The translations under genes were made by a program, and so were the position numbers. The notes below the pieces were generated by a model. The model saw only the letters and a program-made list of their open reading frames with translations. It made no database searches and was not told the DNA's origin. Positions 21,947 to 32,292 of a DNA stretch of 33,458 nucleotides are shown here, in pieces. Numbering within the stretch: the first letter of the stretch is position 1; each line of letters opens with the position of its first letter. The DNA lies in contig JALEMS010000029.1 of NCBI GenBank assembly GCA_022768185.1, positions 1 to 33,458 of the forward strand, in the 5' to 3' direction. The stretch comes from Clostridiales bacterium. GTDB lineage: Bacteria; Bacillota; Clostridia; Oscillospirales; Oscillospiraceae.

Positions 21947-23134
21947 ATGAAGGAATTTGAACTCAAATACGGCTGCAACCCCAACCAGAAGCCCGCCAGC
22001 ATTTCCATGGCCGACGGAAGCGATTTGCCCATCACCATTCTCAACGGCCGCCCGGGCTACATCAACTTCCTCGACGCCTTCAATTCCTGGCAGCTCGTCT
22101 GCGAGCTGAAGGCCGCCACGGGTCTGCCCGCCGCCGCGTCCTTCAAGCACGTCAGCCCCGCCGGCGCGGCCATCGGCCTGCCGCTGACGCCGGAGATGAA
22201 GCGCGCCTGCTTTGTCGACGACATCGAGGGCCTGGACGACAGCCCGCTGGCCTGCGCCTACGCGCGCGCCCGCGGAAGCGACCGCATGTGCTCCTTCGGC
22301 GACTGGATCGCCCTGTCCGACGTCTGTGACAAGACCACCGCTGCCATCATCCGCCGCGAGGTGTCCGACGGCGTCATCGCCCCGGGCTACACGGACGAGG
22401 CCATGGAGCTGCTGCTGCAGAAAAAGCGCGGCGAATACAACATTGTGGTGATGGACCCGAACTACGTCCCCGCCCCCGAGGAGACCAAGCAGGTCTTCGG
22501 CGTCACCTTCCGGCAGGGCCGCAACAGCATCCCCATCGGAAGAGAGCTGCTCGGGAACATCGTCAGCCGCGAAAAAGAGCTGCCCGACTCCGCCGTGCGC
22601 GACCTGCTCGTGGCGCTCATCACCCTGAAATACACCCAGTCCAATTCCGTCTGCTACGCCTTCGACGGACAGGCCGTCGGCGTCGGCGCAGGCCAGCAGT
22701 CCCGCATCCACTGCACGCGTCTGGCCGGCGACAAGGCCGATAAATGGTTCCTGCGGCAGAGCGAGCGCGTGCTGTCGCTGCCGTTCCGTCCGGAGCTGGG
22801 CCGCGCCGAGCGCGACAACGCCATCGACGTGTTCCTCTCCGACGACTATGAGGACGTCATCGGCGATGCGGTGTGGGCCGAGAGCTTCACCGAGCAGCCG
22901 CAGCCCTTCCCGCGCGCGGAGCGGCAGGCCTGGCTGAAGGAGCATGTGCATGGCGTCAGCCTCGGCAGCGATGCGTTCTTCCCCTTCGGCGACAACGTCA
23001 TCCGCGCCCACCGCAGCGGCGTGGCCTACGTGGCCCAGCCGGGCGGCTCCAAGCGCGACAGCCTCGTCATCGAGACGTGCGACGCCTGCGGCATGGTCAT
23101 GGCCTTCACCGGCCTGCGCCTGTTCCATCACTGA
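21947..23134 (+). CDS. purH: Stand-alone AICAR formyltransferase (C-terminal PurH domain only)
   Basis: 395 aa. Formylates AICAR using 10-formyl-tetrahydrofolate. It begins directly with the transformylase domain: ELKYGCNPNQKPA, then FKHVSPAGAAIG, where K67-H68 match the catalytic Lys-His pair of PurH (KHANPCG in E. coli). Later blocks are YTQSNSVCYAFDGQAVGVGAGQ (as YTQSNSVCYA and QAVGVGAGQQSR), DAFFPFGDN, YVAQPGGSKRD, and MAFTGLRLFHH at the end. There is no N-terminal MGS cyclohydrolase domain, which explains a length near 395 instead of about 520. It starts 3 bases after purO with GGGAGG upstream. Sometimes called purV in comparative work. Confidence 0.94.
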   Translation: MKEFELKYGCNPNQKPASISMADGSDLPITILNGRPGYINFLDAFNSWQLVCELKAATGLPAAASFKHVSPAGAAIGLPLTPEMKRACFVDDIEGLDDSPLACAYARARGSDRMCSFGDWIALSDVCDKTTAAIIRREVSDGVIAPGYTDEAMELLLQKKRGEYNIVVMDPNYVPAPEETKQVFGVTFRQGRNSIPIGRELLGNIVSREKELPDSAVRDLLVALITLKYTQSNSVCYAFDGQAVGVGAGQQSRIHCTRLAGDKADKWFLRQSERVLSLPFRPELGRAERDNAIDVFLSDDYEDVIGDAVWAESFTEQPQPFPRAERQAWLKEHVHGVSLGSDAFFPFGDNVIRAHRSGVAYVAQPGGSKRDSLVIETCDACGMVMAFTGLRLFHH

Positions 23135-23207
23135 AAAATCCGCAACGCCTGCACCCGCCATCGCGGGCGCGGGCGCTGCGTCTGTCTGCAGAAACGATAC
23201 GCCAGAG

Positions 23208-23236
23208 CGCTTTCCGGGCCAAAGGCGCGGAAAGCG
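23208..23236 (+). other. Hairpin in the purH-purD intergenic gap
   Basis: CGCTTTCC (23208-23215) and GGAAAGCG (23229-23236) form an 8-bp stem with a 13-base loop in the 124-base gap. No T run follows, so it is not a clear terminator; it could be a processing or stability element. The rest of the gap shows no gene. Confidence 0.35.
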
Positions 23237-23258
23237 ACGGATTGTTGAGGAGAAATCT

Positions 23259-24521
<1,263 letters not shown>

Positions 24522-24524
24522 GGC

Positions 24525-27500
24525 ATGGTCTATCGTGTTTATTCCGAAAAAAAGCCCGGCCTCGACGTGGAGGCCCAGGCCCTGACGCAGGAGCTGCGCA
24601 CCGTGCTGCGCGTGGCGCATCTGCGCGCGCTGCGCCTGCTCAACCGCTATGACGTCGAGGGCGTCGACCGCGCGCTGTTCGAGCGCTGCGTGCGCACCGT
24701 CTTCTCCGAGCCGCAGCTTGACCGCGTGTACTTTGAGCTGCCGCGGCACGAGGGGGCCGTGCTGGCCGTCGAGCCGCTGCCCGGCCAGTTTGACCAGCGG
24801 GCCGACTCCGCCGCCCAGTGCATCCAGATCCTCTCCTGCGGCGAGCGCCCCACCGTGCGTACGGCGAAGGTGTACCTGCTTGAGGGCGCGCTGACGGAGG
24901 AGGAGCTGGCCGCCGTGCGCCGGCATCTCATCAACCCGGTCGAGTGCCGCGCCGCCTCGCTGGACGAACGGGATACGCTGGAAACGCCGTTCGAGCAGCC
25001 TGCGCCGGTGAAAACGCTGGACGGCTTCCGCACGCTGGACGAGGCCGGCCTGCAGGCCATGCTGGAGGAATACGGGCTGGCCATGGACCTGGCCGATCTC
25101 GCCTTCTGTCAGGCGCACTTCCGGCAGGAGCAGCGCGACCCCACCATGACGGAGCTGCGCGTGCTGGACACCTACTGGTCCGACCATTGCCGCCACACCA
25201 CCTTCCACACCATCCTCGACCATGTGACCTTCGCTGACCCGCTGCTGGAGGCCGCCTGGAACGACTATCTGGCCACGCGCGCGGCCCTGGGCCGCGCCGA
25301 AAAGCCCGTCACCCTCATGGACCTGGGCACGCTGGCCGGCAGATACCTGAAGGCCACGGGCAAGCTGGAGAAGCTGGATGAGAGCGAGGAGATCAACGCC
25401 TGCACCGTGAAGATCCGTCCGGAGCTGGACGGAAAGCCGGAGGACTGGCTGCTGCTGTTCAAGAACGAAACACACAACCACCCCACGGAGATCGAGCCGT
25501 TCGGCGGCGCGGCCACCTGCATCGGCGGCGCGATCCGCGACCCGCTGTCCGGTCGCGCGTGGGTGTATGCCGCCATGCGCGTCACCGGCGCGGCGGACCC
25601 CACCGTCCCCGTGACGCAGACGCTGCCGGGCAAGCTCCCGCAGCGCACCATCGTCACCAAGGCCGCCGCCGGCTACAGCTCCTACGGCAACCAGATCGGC
25701 CTGGCCACGGGCATCGTCGATGAGCTGTATCACCCCGGCTACGCCGCAAAGCATATGGAGATCGGCGCGGTCGTGGCCGCGGCCCCGGCTGCAAACGTCC
25801 GCCGCGCGCGTCCCGCGCCCGGCGACGTCGTCATCCTGCTGGGCGGCCGCACGGGCCGTGACGGCTGCGGCGGCGCGACCGGCTCGTCCAAGAAGCACAC
25901 GCTGCAGTCGCTGGAGCACTGCGGCGCCGAGGTGCAGAAGGGCAACGCCCCCGAGGAGCGCAAGCTCCAGCGCCTGTTCCGCAATCCCGAGGCCGCGCGG
26001 ATGATCCGCCGCTGCAACGACTTCGGCGCGGGCGGCGTGTCGGTGGCCATCGGCGAGCTGGCCGACGGGCTGGAGATCGACCTGGACGCCGTGCCCAAAA
26101 AGTACGACGGGCTGGACGGCACCGAGCTTGCCATCTCCGAATCGCAGGAGCGCATGGCCGTGGCCGTCGACCCGGCGGACGCGCCGCGCTTTCTCGAGCT
26201 GGCCCGCGCGGAAAACCTCGAGGCCACGCCCGTGGCCCGCGTGACGGAGGAAAAGCGCCTGGTGATGCGCTGGCGCGGCGAGACGATCGTCGACCTCTCC
26301 CGCGCGTTTCTCGATACCAACGGCGCTTCCCGCCACATCAACGCCGCCTGCGCCGCCCCGGCGCTGCGCGCGCCCGAGATCCCGGCGGATTTTGCCGCCG
26401 GCCTGACACGGCTGGCCGCGTCTCTGCCGGCCTGCTCCCGCCGCGGCCTGTCCGAGCGATTCGACTCCACCATCGGCGCAGGCACGGTGCTCATGCCCTT
26501 CGGCGGCGTTCACCAGCGCACGCCCATTCAGGCCATGGTGCACAAGCTCGCCTGTGAGCGCGGCGAGACGGACGACTGCTCCGTGATGAGCTGGGCCTTT
26601 GACCCGTACCTGTCTGAGCAGAGCCCGTTCCACGCGGCGTGGTGCGCCGTGGCCGAGTCGGTGTGCCGGCTGGTGGCTGCCGGCGCGTCGTTTGAGGACG
26701 TCTACCTCAGCTTTCAGGAGTATTTTCCCAAGCCCGCGCGCGATGCGGCCCGCTGGGGTCTGCCGCTTGCCGCGCTGCTCGGCGCGTACCGCGCGCAGAA
26801 GGAGCTGGGCGTTGCCGCCATCGGCGGCAAGGACTCCATGAGCGGCAGCTTCGAGCACCTGGACGTGCCGCCCACGCTGGTCTCCTTTGCCGTCACGACG
26901 GAGAAAACGAAGCACATCGTCTCGCCCGAGTTCAAGGCCGCGGGACACGACGTGGTGTGGCTGCGCGCCAAAACCGGCGCGGACGGCCTGCCGGAGGCCG
27001 CCTCGCTCAAGGCGGTCATCGCCCGCGTCACCGCGCTGCAGCGCAGCGGGACGGCTGTGTCCGTCTGGGCGCCGGGCTTTGAAGGCCCCGCCGCCGCGGT
27101 GCTGCGCATGTGCATGGGCAATGAGATCGGCTTCGCCTTCCACGCGGCACGCACGCTGGAGGAGCTGTTTGCGCCCGCGCCCGGCTCGTTCGTCCTTGAG
27201 GTGACGCAGCCGGTTTCGGACGCCGTGCCGCTCGGCCGCACCGTGCAGGAGCAGGCCGTGACCCTCGGCGCGGAGCGCGTTGCGCTCGAGGCGCTGCGCA
27301 ATGCCTGGGAGGGCACGCTCGAGCCGGTCTACCCCACCGTGGCCGCCCAGATGGACAACGAGGCCCCCGCGCTCTCGTATGCCTGCGCAGAGCGCCCTGT
27401 CCCGCGCGTGCATACGGCGCGCCCGCTGGCGCTCATCCCCGTTTTCCCCGGCACCAACTGCGAATACGACACCGCCCGCGCCCTGCGCGAGGCCGGGGCC

Positions 27501-28217
27501 GAGCCGGAGATCATCGTGGTCAACAACCTCACGGCCGCCTCCATCGCCGAGAGCGCCGCGCACTTTGCCGCGCGCCTGCGTCAGGCGCAGATCGTCTTCG
27601 TGCCCGGCGGCTTCTCCGGCGGCGACGAGCCGGAGGGCAGCGGCAAGTTCATCACGGCCTTCTTCCGCAACGCCGCGGTGAAGGACGCGGTCAACGACCT
27701 GCTGAAAAACCGCGACGGCCTGATGTGCGGCGTGTGCAACGGCTTTCAGGCGCTCGTCAAGCTGGGGCTTGTGCCGTTCGGCGAGATCATCGACACCGAC
27801 GAGACCTGCCCCACGCTCACCTTCAATACCATCGGCCGCCATCAGTCGCGCATCGTGCGCACGCGTGTGGCTTCCAACAAATCCCCCTGGCTGATGGAAA
27901 CGCAGCCGGGCGAAGTGTATACCGTACCCATCTCGCACGGAGAGGGGCGCTTCCTCTGTCCGGACGGACTGCTGCGTGCGCTGGCGGAAACCGGCCAGAT
28001 CGCCACGCAGTACGCCGATCTGAGCGGCGTGCCCACGATGGAAATGCCGCACAACCCCAACGGCTCGGTCTGGGCCGTGGAGGGCATCACCTCGCCCGAC
28101 GGCCGCGTCCTCGGCAAGATGGGCCACTCCGAGCGCATCGGCGCAGGACTGTACAGGAACGTGCCCGGCAATTACGACATGGGATTGTTCCGCTCCGCCG
28201 TGCGCTACTTCCGCTGA
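24525..28217 (+). CDS. purL: FGAM synthase, long single-chain form with C-terminal glutaminase
   Basis: 1230 aa. Converts FGAR to FGAM using ATP and glutamine. One chain combines the functions of PurS, PurL and PurQ; the length fits the roughly 1240-aa form common in Clostridia and Bacteroides. An N-terminal domain is followed by TYWSDHCRHTTF (about 217-228), the ATP/substrate region NETHNHPTEIEPFGGA (from 314), and FGAGGVSVAIGELADG. A second synthetase-like half has IGGKDSMSGSFE. The C-terminal glutamine amidotransferase begins at LIPVFPGTNCEYD. Its triad is visible: Cys1071 in GVCNGFQAL, His1201 and Glu1203 in GHSER. GGAGG at 24512-24516 precedes the ATG. It is the last gene of the operon and ends just before a strong terminator. 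Confidence 0.97.
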   Translation: MVYRVYSEKKPGLDVEAQALTQELRTVLRVAHLRALRLLNRYDVEGVDRALFERCVRTVFSEPQLDRVYFELPRHEGAVLAVEPLPGQFDQRADSAAQCIQILSCGERPTVRTAKVYLLEGALTEEELAAVRRHLINPVECRAASLDERDTLETPFEQPAPVKTLDGFRTLDEAGLQAMLEEYGLAMDLADLAFCQAHFRQEQRDPTMTELRVLDTYWSDHCRHTTFHTILDHVTFADPLLEAAWNDYLATRAALGRAEKPVTLMDLGTLAGRYLKATGKLEKLDESEEINACTVKIRPELDGKPEDWLLLFKNETHNHPTEIEPFGGAATCIGGAIRDPLSGRAWVYAAMRVTGAADPTVPVTQTLPGKLPQRTIVTKAAAGYSSYGNQIGLATGIVDELYHPGYAAKHMEIGAVVAAAPAANVRRARPAPGDVVILLGGRTGRDGCGGATGSSKKHTLQSLEHCGAEVQKGNAPEERKLQRLFRNPEAARMIRRCNDFGAGGVSVAIGELADGLEIDLDAVPKKYDGLDGTELAISESQERMAVAVDPADAPRFLELARAENLEATPVARVTEEKRLVMRWRGETIVDLSRAFLDTNGASRHINAACAAPALRAPEIPADFAAGLTRLAASLPACSRRGLSERFDSTIGAGTVLMPFGGVHQRTPIQAMVHKLACERGETDDCSVMSWAFDPYLSEQSPFHAAWCAVAESVCRLVAAGASFEDVYLSFQEYFPKPARDAARWGLPLAALLGAYRAQKELGVAAIGGKDSMSGSFEHLDVPPTLVSFAVTTEKTKHIVSPEFKAAGHDVVWLRAKTGADGLPEAASLKAVIARVTALQRSGTAVSVWAPGFEGPAAAVLRMCMGNEIGFAFHAARTLEELFAPAPGSFVLEVTQPVSDAVPLGRTVQEQAVTLGAERVALEALRNAWEGTLEPVYPTVAAQMDNEAPALSYACAERPVPRVHTARPLALIPVFPGTNCEYDTARALREAGAEPEIIVVNNLTAASIAESAAHFAARLRQAQIVFVPGGFSGGDEPEGSGKFITAFFRNAAVKDAVNDLLKNRDGLMCGVCNGFQALVKLGLVPFGEIIDTDETCPTLTFNTIGRHQSRIVRTRVASNKSPWLMETQPGEVYTVPISHGEGRFLCPDGLLRALAETGQIATQYADLSGVPTMEMPHNPNGSVWAVEGITSPDGRVLGKMGHSERIGAGLYRNVPGNYDMGLFRSAVRYFR

Positions 28218-28230
28218 AGCGCGCGTTCAA

Positions 28231-28272
28231 GCAAAAAACGAGGGTTCCCGTATGGGAACCCTCGTTTTTTGC
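28231..28272. terminator. Bidirectional terminator between purL and the regulatory operon
   Basis: GCAAAAAACGAGGGTTCCC (28231-28249) and its exact complement (28254-28272) form a 19-bp stem around GTAT. Each strand has a run of six T residues on its 3' arm, so it can end transcripts from both purL (plus) and the response regulator gene (minus). The last base of the stem coincides with the response regulator stop codon. Confidence 0.95.
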
Positions 28273-29045
28273 TATGCTTCGTTCCGCTCCGTGATCTGCT
28301 CGGCCTGCTGCAGAATGCGCAGCAGCGGCCGGAGCCGTTCGTCGAACGGCTGCACCGCGCCGTTGTGATGCAGGCGCACAAGCTGCGCCAGCTCTGCCGA
28401 AAGTCCGAAGCGCGCCACCAGATCTGCGGCCAGCGCGCCGTGCGGCGTCTCCGGCGTGTCGTACACCAGACACACGTCGTGCAGCGCCGCCGCCTGCAGC
28501 AGCAGCTCCAGCTCCGCTCCGCCGATGCCGGCTACCCCGGCCAGCTCCTGACACAGCTGCTGCGTGCGCCGGGCGTGACCGACGCGCCCGAGCTTTGCCT
28601 CGCCCATGCGGTTGAGCTGCTCGAGCGTGTGCAGCGCCTGGCTGGCGCTGGTCTGCTTCTGGACGGCGAAATTCCGGATCATCAGCAGAAGCTCCTTGAG
28701 ATCGACGGGCTTGCTGAAGAAGGCGCTCGCGCCGGATTCAAAGGCGCGCAGCTGGTTCTGCTTGTCGGCAAAGGCGCTGACCACGACGATCGCCGTGGCG
28801 GACGGAGCGGCGGTTTTGCGGATGCACTCGGTGACCATAAAGCCGTTTTCCCCCGGCAGGCGCAGATCGACAATGGCCACGTCGAAGTGCTCCTTTTCTG
28901 CCAGGTCGATGGCCTCAATGCCGTCGGAGACATGACGGATACAGCCGACGCCCTTCACGCGCAGAAAATCCGTGAGCAGCTTTGCGCTGTTCGGGTCGTC
29001 CTCGGCGATCAAAATGCGGATATCCTGCAGACTGCTGCAGCTCAT
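28272..29045 (-). CDS. Response regulator with receiver and HD-like output domain
   Basis: 257 aa. The receiver domain (about 8-122) has the acidic pair in LIAEDDPN, the phospho-acceptor D60 in VAIVDLRLPG, and K112 in FFSKPVD. The C-terminal part (about 130-245) is helical, with ALHDVC and RLHHNG. It resembles a shortened HD or HD-GYP-like domain rather than a DNA-binding domain; metal ligands look incomplete, so enzyme activity is doubtful. The ATG at 29045 has GGAGG 8 bases upstream (29058-29054); the GTG 9 bases earlier overlaps that site. It is the last gene of the operon, 48 bases after the kinase gene, and most likely its partner. Confidence 0.83.
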   Translation of the reverse strand: MSCSSLQDIRILIAEDDPNSAKLLTDFLRVKGVGCIRHVSDGIEAIDLAEKEHFDVAIVDLRLPGENGFMVTECIRKTAAPSATAIVVVSAFADKQNQLRAFESGASAFFSKPVDLKELLLMIRNFAVQKQTSASQALHTLEQLNRMGEAKLGRVGHARRTQQLCQELAGVAGIGGAELELLLQAAALHDVCLVYDTPETPHGALAADLVARFGLSAELAQLVRLHHNGAVQPFDERLRPLLRILQQAEQITERNEA

Positions 29046-29093
29046 GGGAAACACCTCCGGTGTTGTGATCTGAAATGCTTGCCGCGCGGCGGC

Positions 29094-31154
29094 TCAGGCC
29101 GGCATCTCCGGCGCGGGCAGCGCGCCGGCCGACGTCTCCCACGGAGTCAGCGGCAGGGTGAAGGTGACGGTCGTGCCGCGACCGGGAGCGCTGTTGATGG
29201 CGATGGTCCCGCCGTGGAGCTCCACCAACTGCCGTGCCAGCGTCAGGCCCAGCCCCACGCCGTCGGAGCGGCGGCGATAGACGTCTCCGCACTGATAAAA
29301 CTCCTTGAAGACCAGCTTGATGTCTTCCTTTGAGATGCCGATGCCGTTATCCTGCACGGAGACGACGGCGAAGCTGCCCTCTGCGGCAGCGCGCACGAAG
29401 ATTTTTCCGCCCTCTGGCGTGAATTTGATGGCGTTGGACAGCAGGTTGTTGAGCACCTGCCGCAGCCGCAGCGGGTCGGCCAGCAGGGTCAGCGGCGCCG
29501 CGGTGTACTGCAGCGTCAGCTGCTTTGCATCGGCCTGCACGCCGAGCGCTGCGACAGACGCGGCGATCAGCTCGTCGAGCCGGACCGGCTCGCGGCTGAG
29601 CGTCAGCCCGTTCTGCTCCATGCTCGAGAGGGCCAGCACGTCGTTGATGAGGGCCAGCAGATCGTTTCCGCTGCTGCGGATGATCTGCAGATACTCCTTC
29701 TGCGTTGCGTTCAGCTCGCCGAACAGCTCGTCCGTCAGCACGTCCGAAAAGCCGATGATCGAGTTGAGCGGCGTGCGGAATTCGTGGCTGACGTTGGCCA
29801 GAAACTGCGTTTTCAGCCGGTTGGAGGCCTGCAGCTCGTCGTTTGCCTGCTGCAGCTGCTCCGTGCGCTGGCGCACGCGCTCCTCCAGCAGACTGTTGGC
29901 CTGCTGGAGATCGGCTGCCAGTTTCTCCAGTGCGGCCTGCTTTTCGTTGAGCTTGCGCACCAGCGCCGCGCCCTCCTCCTGCCGGTGATAGAGCGAGGCG
30001 GTCATGCGCGCAAAGCTTGCGCCCAGCTGCTCGATTTCGCTGATGTGCGCCTCGTCCTCCAGCGGCAGCTGCTCCAGGCGCGCAGGGGTGATCGTCTTGC
30101 TCTGGCTGATCTCTGTGGTCAGGCGGCTCAGCCGGATGATCGGGGCGGAGATCCGCTTGGAGAGGGAGGATACCATTGCAAACGCGCACAGCAGACATAC
30201 GATCAGCGCGATGGCCAGCACCGAAAGGGCCCCGATGCTCACCACGGCCACCTGCTGAAACAAAATGCCGATGGCCAGCGTGCCGATGATCTCGTCGGCG
30301 CCGTTGCGGATCGGGTCGCCGACGACCCAGTGAAAATTGCCCGGCTCCGGCTCGGTCTGTCCGAAGTAGCGTGCGCCGCTGCGCGTGGTGTCGAACAGGC
30401 GTGTGGGCAGCTTGAGGCCGACGAAGCTTTTGTTGTCGTTGCGGGCGATGTTGGAGAGAATGCGCAGCCCGTCGACGGAAACGGAAATATAGGAATCGGA
30501 AACCAGCCTGGAATAACGCCGGCCCAGTTCTTCGTCATTGTTGCAGATTTTCACTCCGGCAAGGCAGCCGAGCAGCGTGCCGTCCTCGTCGCGCACGGGG
30601 ACGCTCGCCATCTGCAGCAGCACCGGCGCAGCGTCCGGCTGCGGCTCGGCCGGATCGGTCTGCAGCACGGCCTTTTCGGCAAGCGCCCCGGTGAAAAAGG
30701 CCGGGTGCTCCTCCAGCTGCAGCGCCTCGGAGACGCTCTGCGCCGCACCGTCCTGCCAGGAAACGGCCGCCCGCTGCAGCAGCACCGCCGGCACGCTGCC
30801 GGGCGAGCCGCCGCTGCAGGCAAACACGCGCCCCTGCCGGTCGACGGCAAAGCGCAGGTCGTCCTCTGCCGCGGGCGTGAGCGCGGTGAAGCGCTCCGCC
30901 TGCTGCAGATAGGCGGAAACGGTCTCCTCAAAGCCGACCGCTTCCTGCAGCGCGCGCGTTTCCTCGTCAAAGAAGCGCCGGTATTCCTGCCAGGCGACGG
31001 TGATCGAACGGTCGAGCAGCTGTTTTGCGTCGTCCGTGATGCGGCGGTTGATGACCCAGCCGGCAAACACGGCGAACGCGAACATGCTCAGCAGCACGGT
31101 CATGCCGCACAGCAGCAGCAGACCGGAGCGAAGCGAGCGGGGCTTATGGAACAT
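29094..31154 (-). CDS. Membrane sensor histidine kinase with Cache-like extracellular domain
   Basis: 686 aa. A first membrane helix (about 10-33), a large extracellular region (about 35-295) with a Cache-like segment (YISVSVDGLRILSNIA, then FHWVVGDPIRN), and a second helix (about 303-332) are followed by a HAMP-like linker and a long coiled coil (about 375-445). The HisKA motif is NVSHEFRTPLN, with the phospho-acceptor H457. The ATPase domain has LLSNAIKFTPEGG, VQDNGIGISKED and GVGLGLTLARQLVELHGG. No receiver is fused, so it needs the separate response regulator downstream. The ATG at 31154 follows GGAAGG. It overlaps the LuxR-type gene by 11 bases, so the three are co-translated. The signal is unknown. 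Confidence 0.9.
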   Translation of the reverse strand: MFHKPRSLRSGLLLLCGMTVLLSMFAFAVFAGWVINRRITDDAKQLLDRSITVAWQEYRRFFDEETRALQEAVGFEETVSAYLQQAERFTALTPAAEDDLRFAVDRQGRVFACSGGSPGSVPAVLLQRAAVSWQDGAAQSVSEALQLEEHPAFFTGALAEKAVLQTDPAEPQPDAAPVLLQMASVPVRDEDGTLLGCLAGVKICNNDEELGRRYSRLVSDSYISVSVDGLRILSNIARNDNKSFVGLKLPTRLFDTTRSGARYFGQTEPEPGNFHWVVGDPIRNGADEIIGTLAIGILFQQVAVVSIGALSVLAIALIVCLLCAFAMVSSLSKRISAPIIRLSRLTTEISQSKTITPARLEQLPLEDEAHISEIEQLGASFARMTASLYHRQEEGAALVRKLNEKQAALEKLAADLQQANSLLEERVRQRTEQLQQANDELQASNRLKTQFLANVSHEFRTPLNSIIGFSDVLTDELFGELNATQKEYLQIIRSSGNDLLALINDVLALSSMEQNGLTLSREPVRLDELIAASVAALGVQADAKQLTLQYTAAPLTLLADPLRLRQVLNNLLSNAIKFTPEGGKIFVRAAAEGSFAVVSVQDNGIGISKEDIKLVFKEFYQCGDVYRRRSDGVGLGLTLARQLVELHGGTIAINSAPGRGTTVTFTLPLTPWETSAGALPAPEMPA

Positions 31155-31818
31155 GATCTTCCTTCCCTTTAACCAATCCGTGATTGAGTGCGGCGATTGC
31201 AATATCGGTGCGGCTGGAGAGATTGAGCTTGCGCAGCAGCCGGGAAACGTGGGACTTTACGGTGTTTGCGCTGATGTGCAGCTCCGCGGCAATTTCCTTG
31301 TTCGGCAGGCCCCGCCCGATCAGCATGAACACGTTCAGCTCCTGCGGCGACAGGCCGCTCAGCGGGGAAGCGTCGCCCCCACGGCGCGGCGCAGGTACAT
31401 CCCGTTCCGGCTCAGGCTCAGGGGCCGCCTCCAGAGAGACGGGCAGGGCAAAAATCGCCTCGATCAGCTTCAGGTTGCATGAAAGCTCCTCCCGGCTGCC
31501 GGCGGTTTTTCCGATCAGGAACACTTCGCCGCCGCGGGACAGCCCGGTCTTGAAGGCGAAGGTCAGATGATGCTCCGGACAGAGCGCGGGAGCGGCCCGA
31601 TTGAACAGCGTATCGGCCTGCATGCGGGTGCGGATCTCCTTCATGCATTCGCCGGTCCGGCGGCACTGAAAGCATTTGATCGGCATGCGGGACGGAATGG
31701 TCAGCTCCCGCATCTGCGCGTCGGTCAAAACCAGCCCGATACCGAACCGGTCGGCCAGCGTATCCTGGAGACGCTGAACCTGACTCATCAGCTGTGCGGA
31801 ATTCGGTGTTTGTTCCAT
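31144..31818 (-). CDS. LuxR-type transcriptional regulator with Cys-rich sensor region (PocR-like, tentative)
   Basis: 224 aa. The C-terminal LuxR/GerE helix-turn-helix spans about 160-222 (LSPQELNVFMLIGRGLPNKEIA and TVKSHVSRLLRKL). The N-terminal region, residues 15-130, is a sensor-like fold with C49, C52, C58 and C80 in CFQCRRTGEC and ALCPEHH. The Cys pattern and the short sequence after C80 recall PocR sensor domains, where Cys residues cluster in the same way; a bound metal or Fe-S cluster is possible. There is no receiver domain, so it is not the kinase's partner in the classical sense. The ATG at 31818 is preferred over a TTG 21 bases upstream; GGGAG lies 10 bases before it. First gene of the operon. 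Confidence 0.8.
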   Translation of the reverse strand: MEQTPNSAQLMSQVQRLQDTLADRFGIGLVLTDAQMRELTIPSRMPIKCFQCRRTGECMKEIRTRMQADTLFNRAAPALCPEHHLTFAFKTGLSRGGEVFLIGKTAGSREELSCNLKLIEAIFALPVSLEAAPEPEPERDVPAPRRGGDASPLSGLSPQELNVFMLIGRGLPNKEIAAELHISANTVKSHVSRLLRKLNLSSRTDIAIAALNHGLVKGKEDHVP

Positions 31819-31862
31819 GGCCCTGTCACTCCCTGTCAAAATGGATGGTGCAGTTTCACGTC

Positions 31863-31890
31863 TCGGTTGATTATACTAAAATTCAACCGA
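31863..31890 (-). promoter_or_regulatory. Promoter of the regulatory operon with an overlapping inverted repeat
   Basis: TCGGTTGA (31863-31870) and TCAACCGA (31883-31890) form a perfect 8-bp inverted repeat with a 12-base spacer. On the minus strand TATAAT (31875-31870), a consensus -10 box, lies inside it, about 50 bases before the LuxR-type gene. A regulator bound to the repeat would block this promoter. The -35 region is weak. Confidence 0.6.
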
Positions 31891-32001
31891 AAAGTCTTTC
31901 CTACTTTGGTACTAATTCTTTTGTCTCAGGCCGGGGGGACGGTATGCAGTCACCCGCGCCTCTGCCTGCTGTTTTTGCCCGTTTTTCACCATTTCGGACC
32001 A

Positions 32002-32030
32002 TTGAATCGGCGTCTTTCACAAGATAATAT
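32002..32030 (+). promoter_or_regulatory. Candidate promoter of the MFS transporter gene
   Basis: TTGAAT (32002-32007) is followed by an AT-rich stretch, AAGATAATATAAAAA (32021-32035), with several imperfect -10 choices (GATAAT at 15-base or TAATAT at 17-base spacing). It is the only AT-rich segment on this side of the gene and would give a start near 32037. Confidence 0.45.
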
Positions 32031-32036
32031 AAAAAC

Positions 32037-32292
32037 GAAGAGATCGTTCGGGTGAAAATGACGACGCGATGCGATCCCCGGCGTGGCGTCCGGCATGTAC
32101 TTCCCCGGAATCTCACATCCCTGCGGTTCCGCGTGTGGCGGGGCCGCAGGCGCGGGCATCCGGATGTCGCCTGCCGCCGGACGGTCTGCCGGTTATTCGG
32201 AGCGGACGGCAAAAACGGGTCGGCGCTTTCCTGCACGCCGGTCCGATCCCAAAGACAACGCCTGCAGGGAAAAGAAAAAGAGGAGGAGAAAA
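32037..32292 (+). other. Long structured leader of the MFS gene, no gene seen
   Basis: About 255 GC-rich bases lie between the candidate promoter and the transporter. A nested stem pairs CCTGCGG (32120-32126) with CCGCAGG (32144-32150), enclosing CCGC/GCGG (32129-32132 with 32138-32141). A 10-bp palindrome CATCCGGATG lies at 32157-32166. I recognise no known riboswitch class and no terminator; the leader ends in the ribosome binding site AGGAGGAG (32281-32288). Confidence 0.45.
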
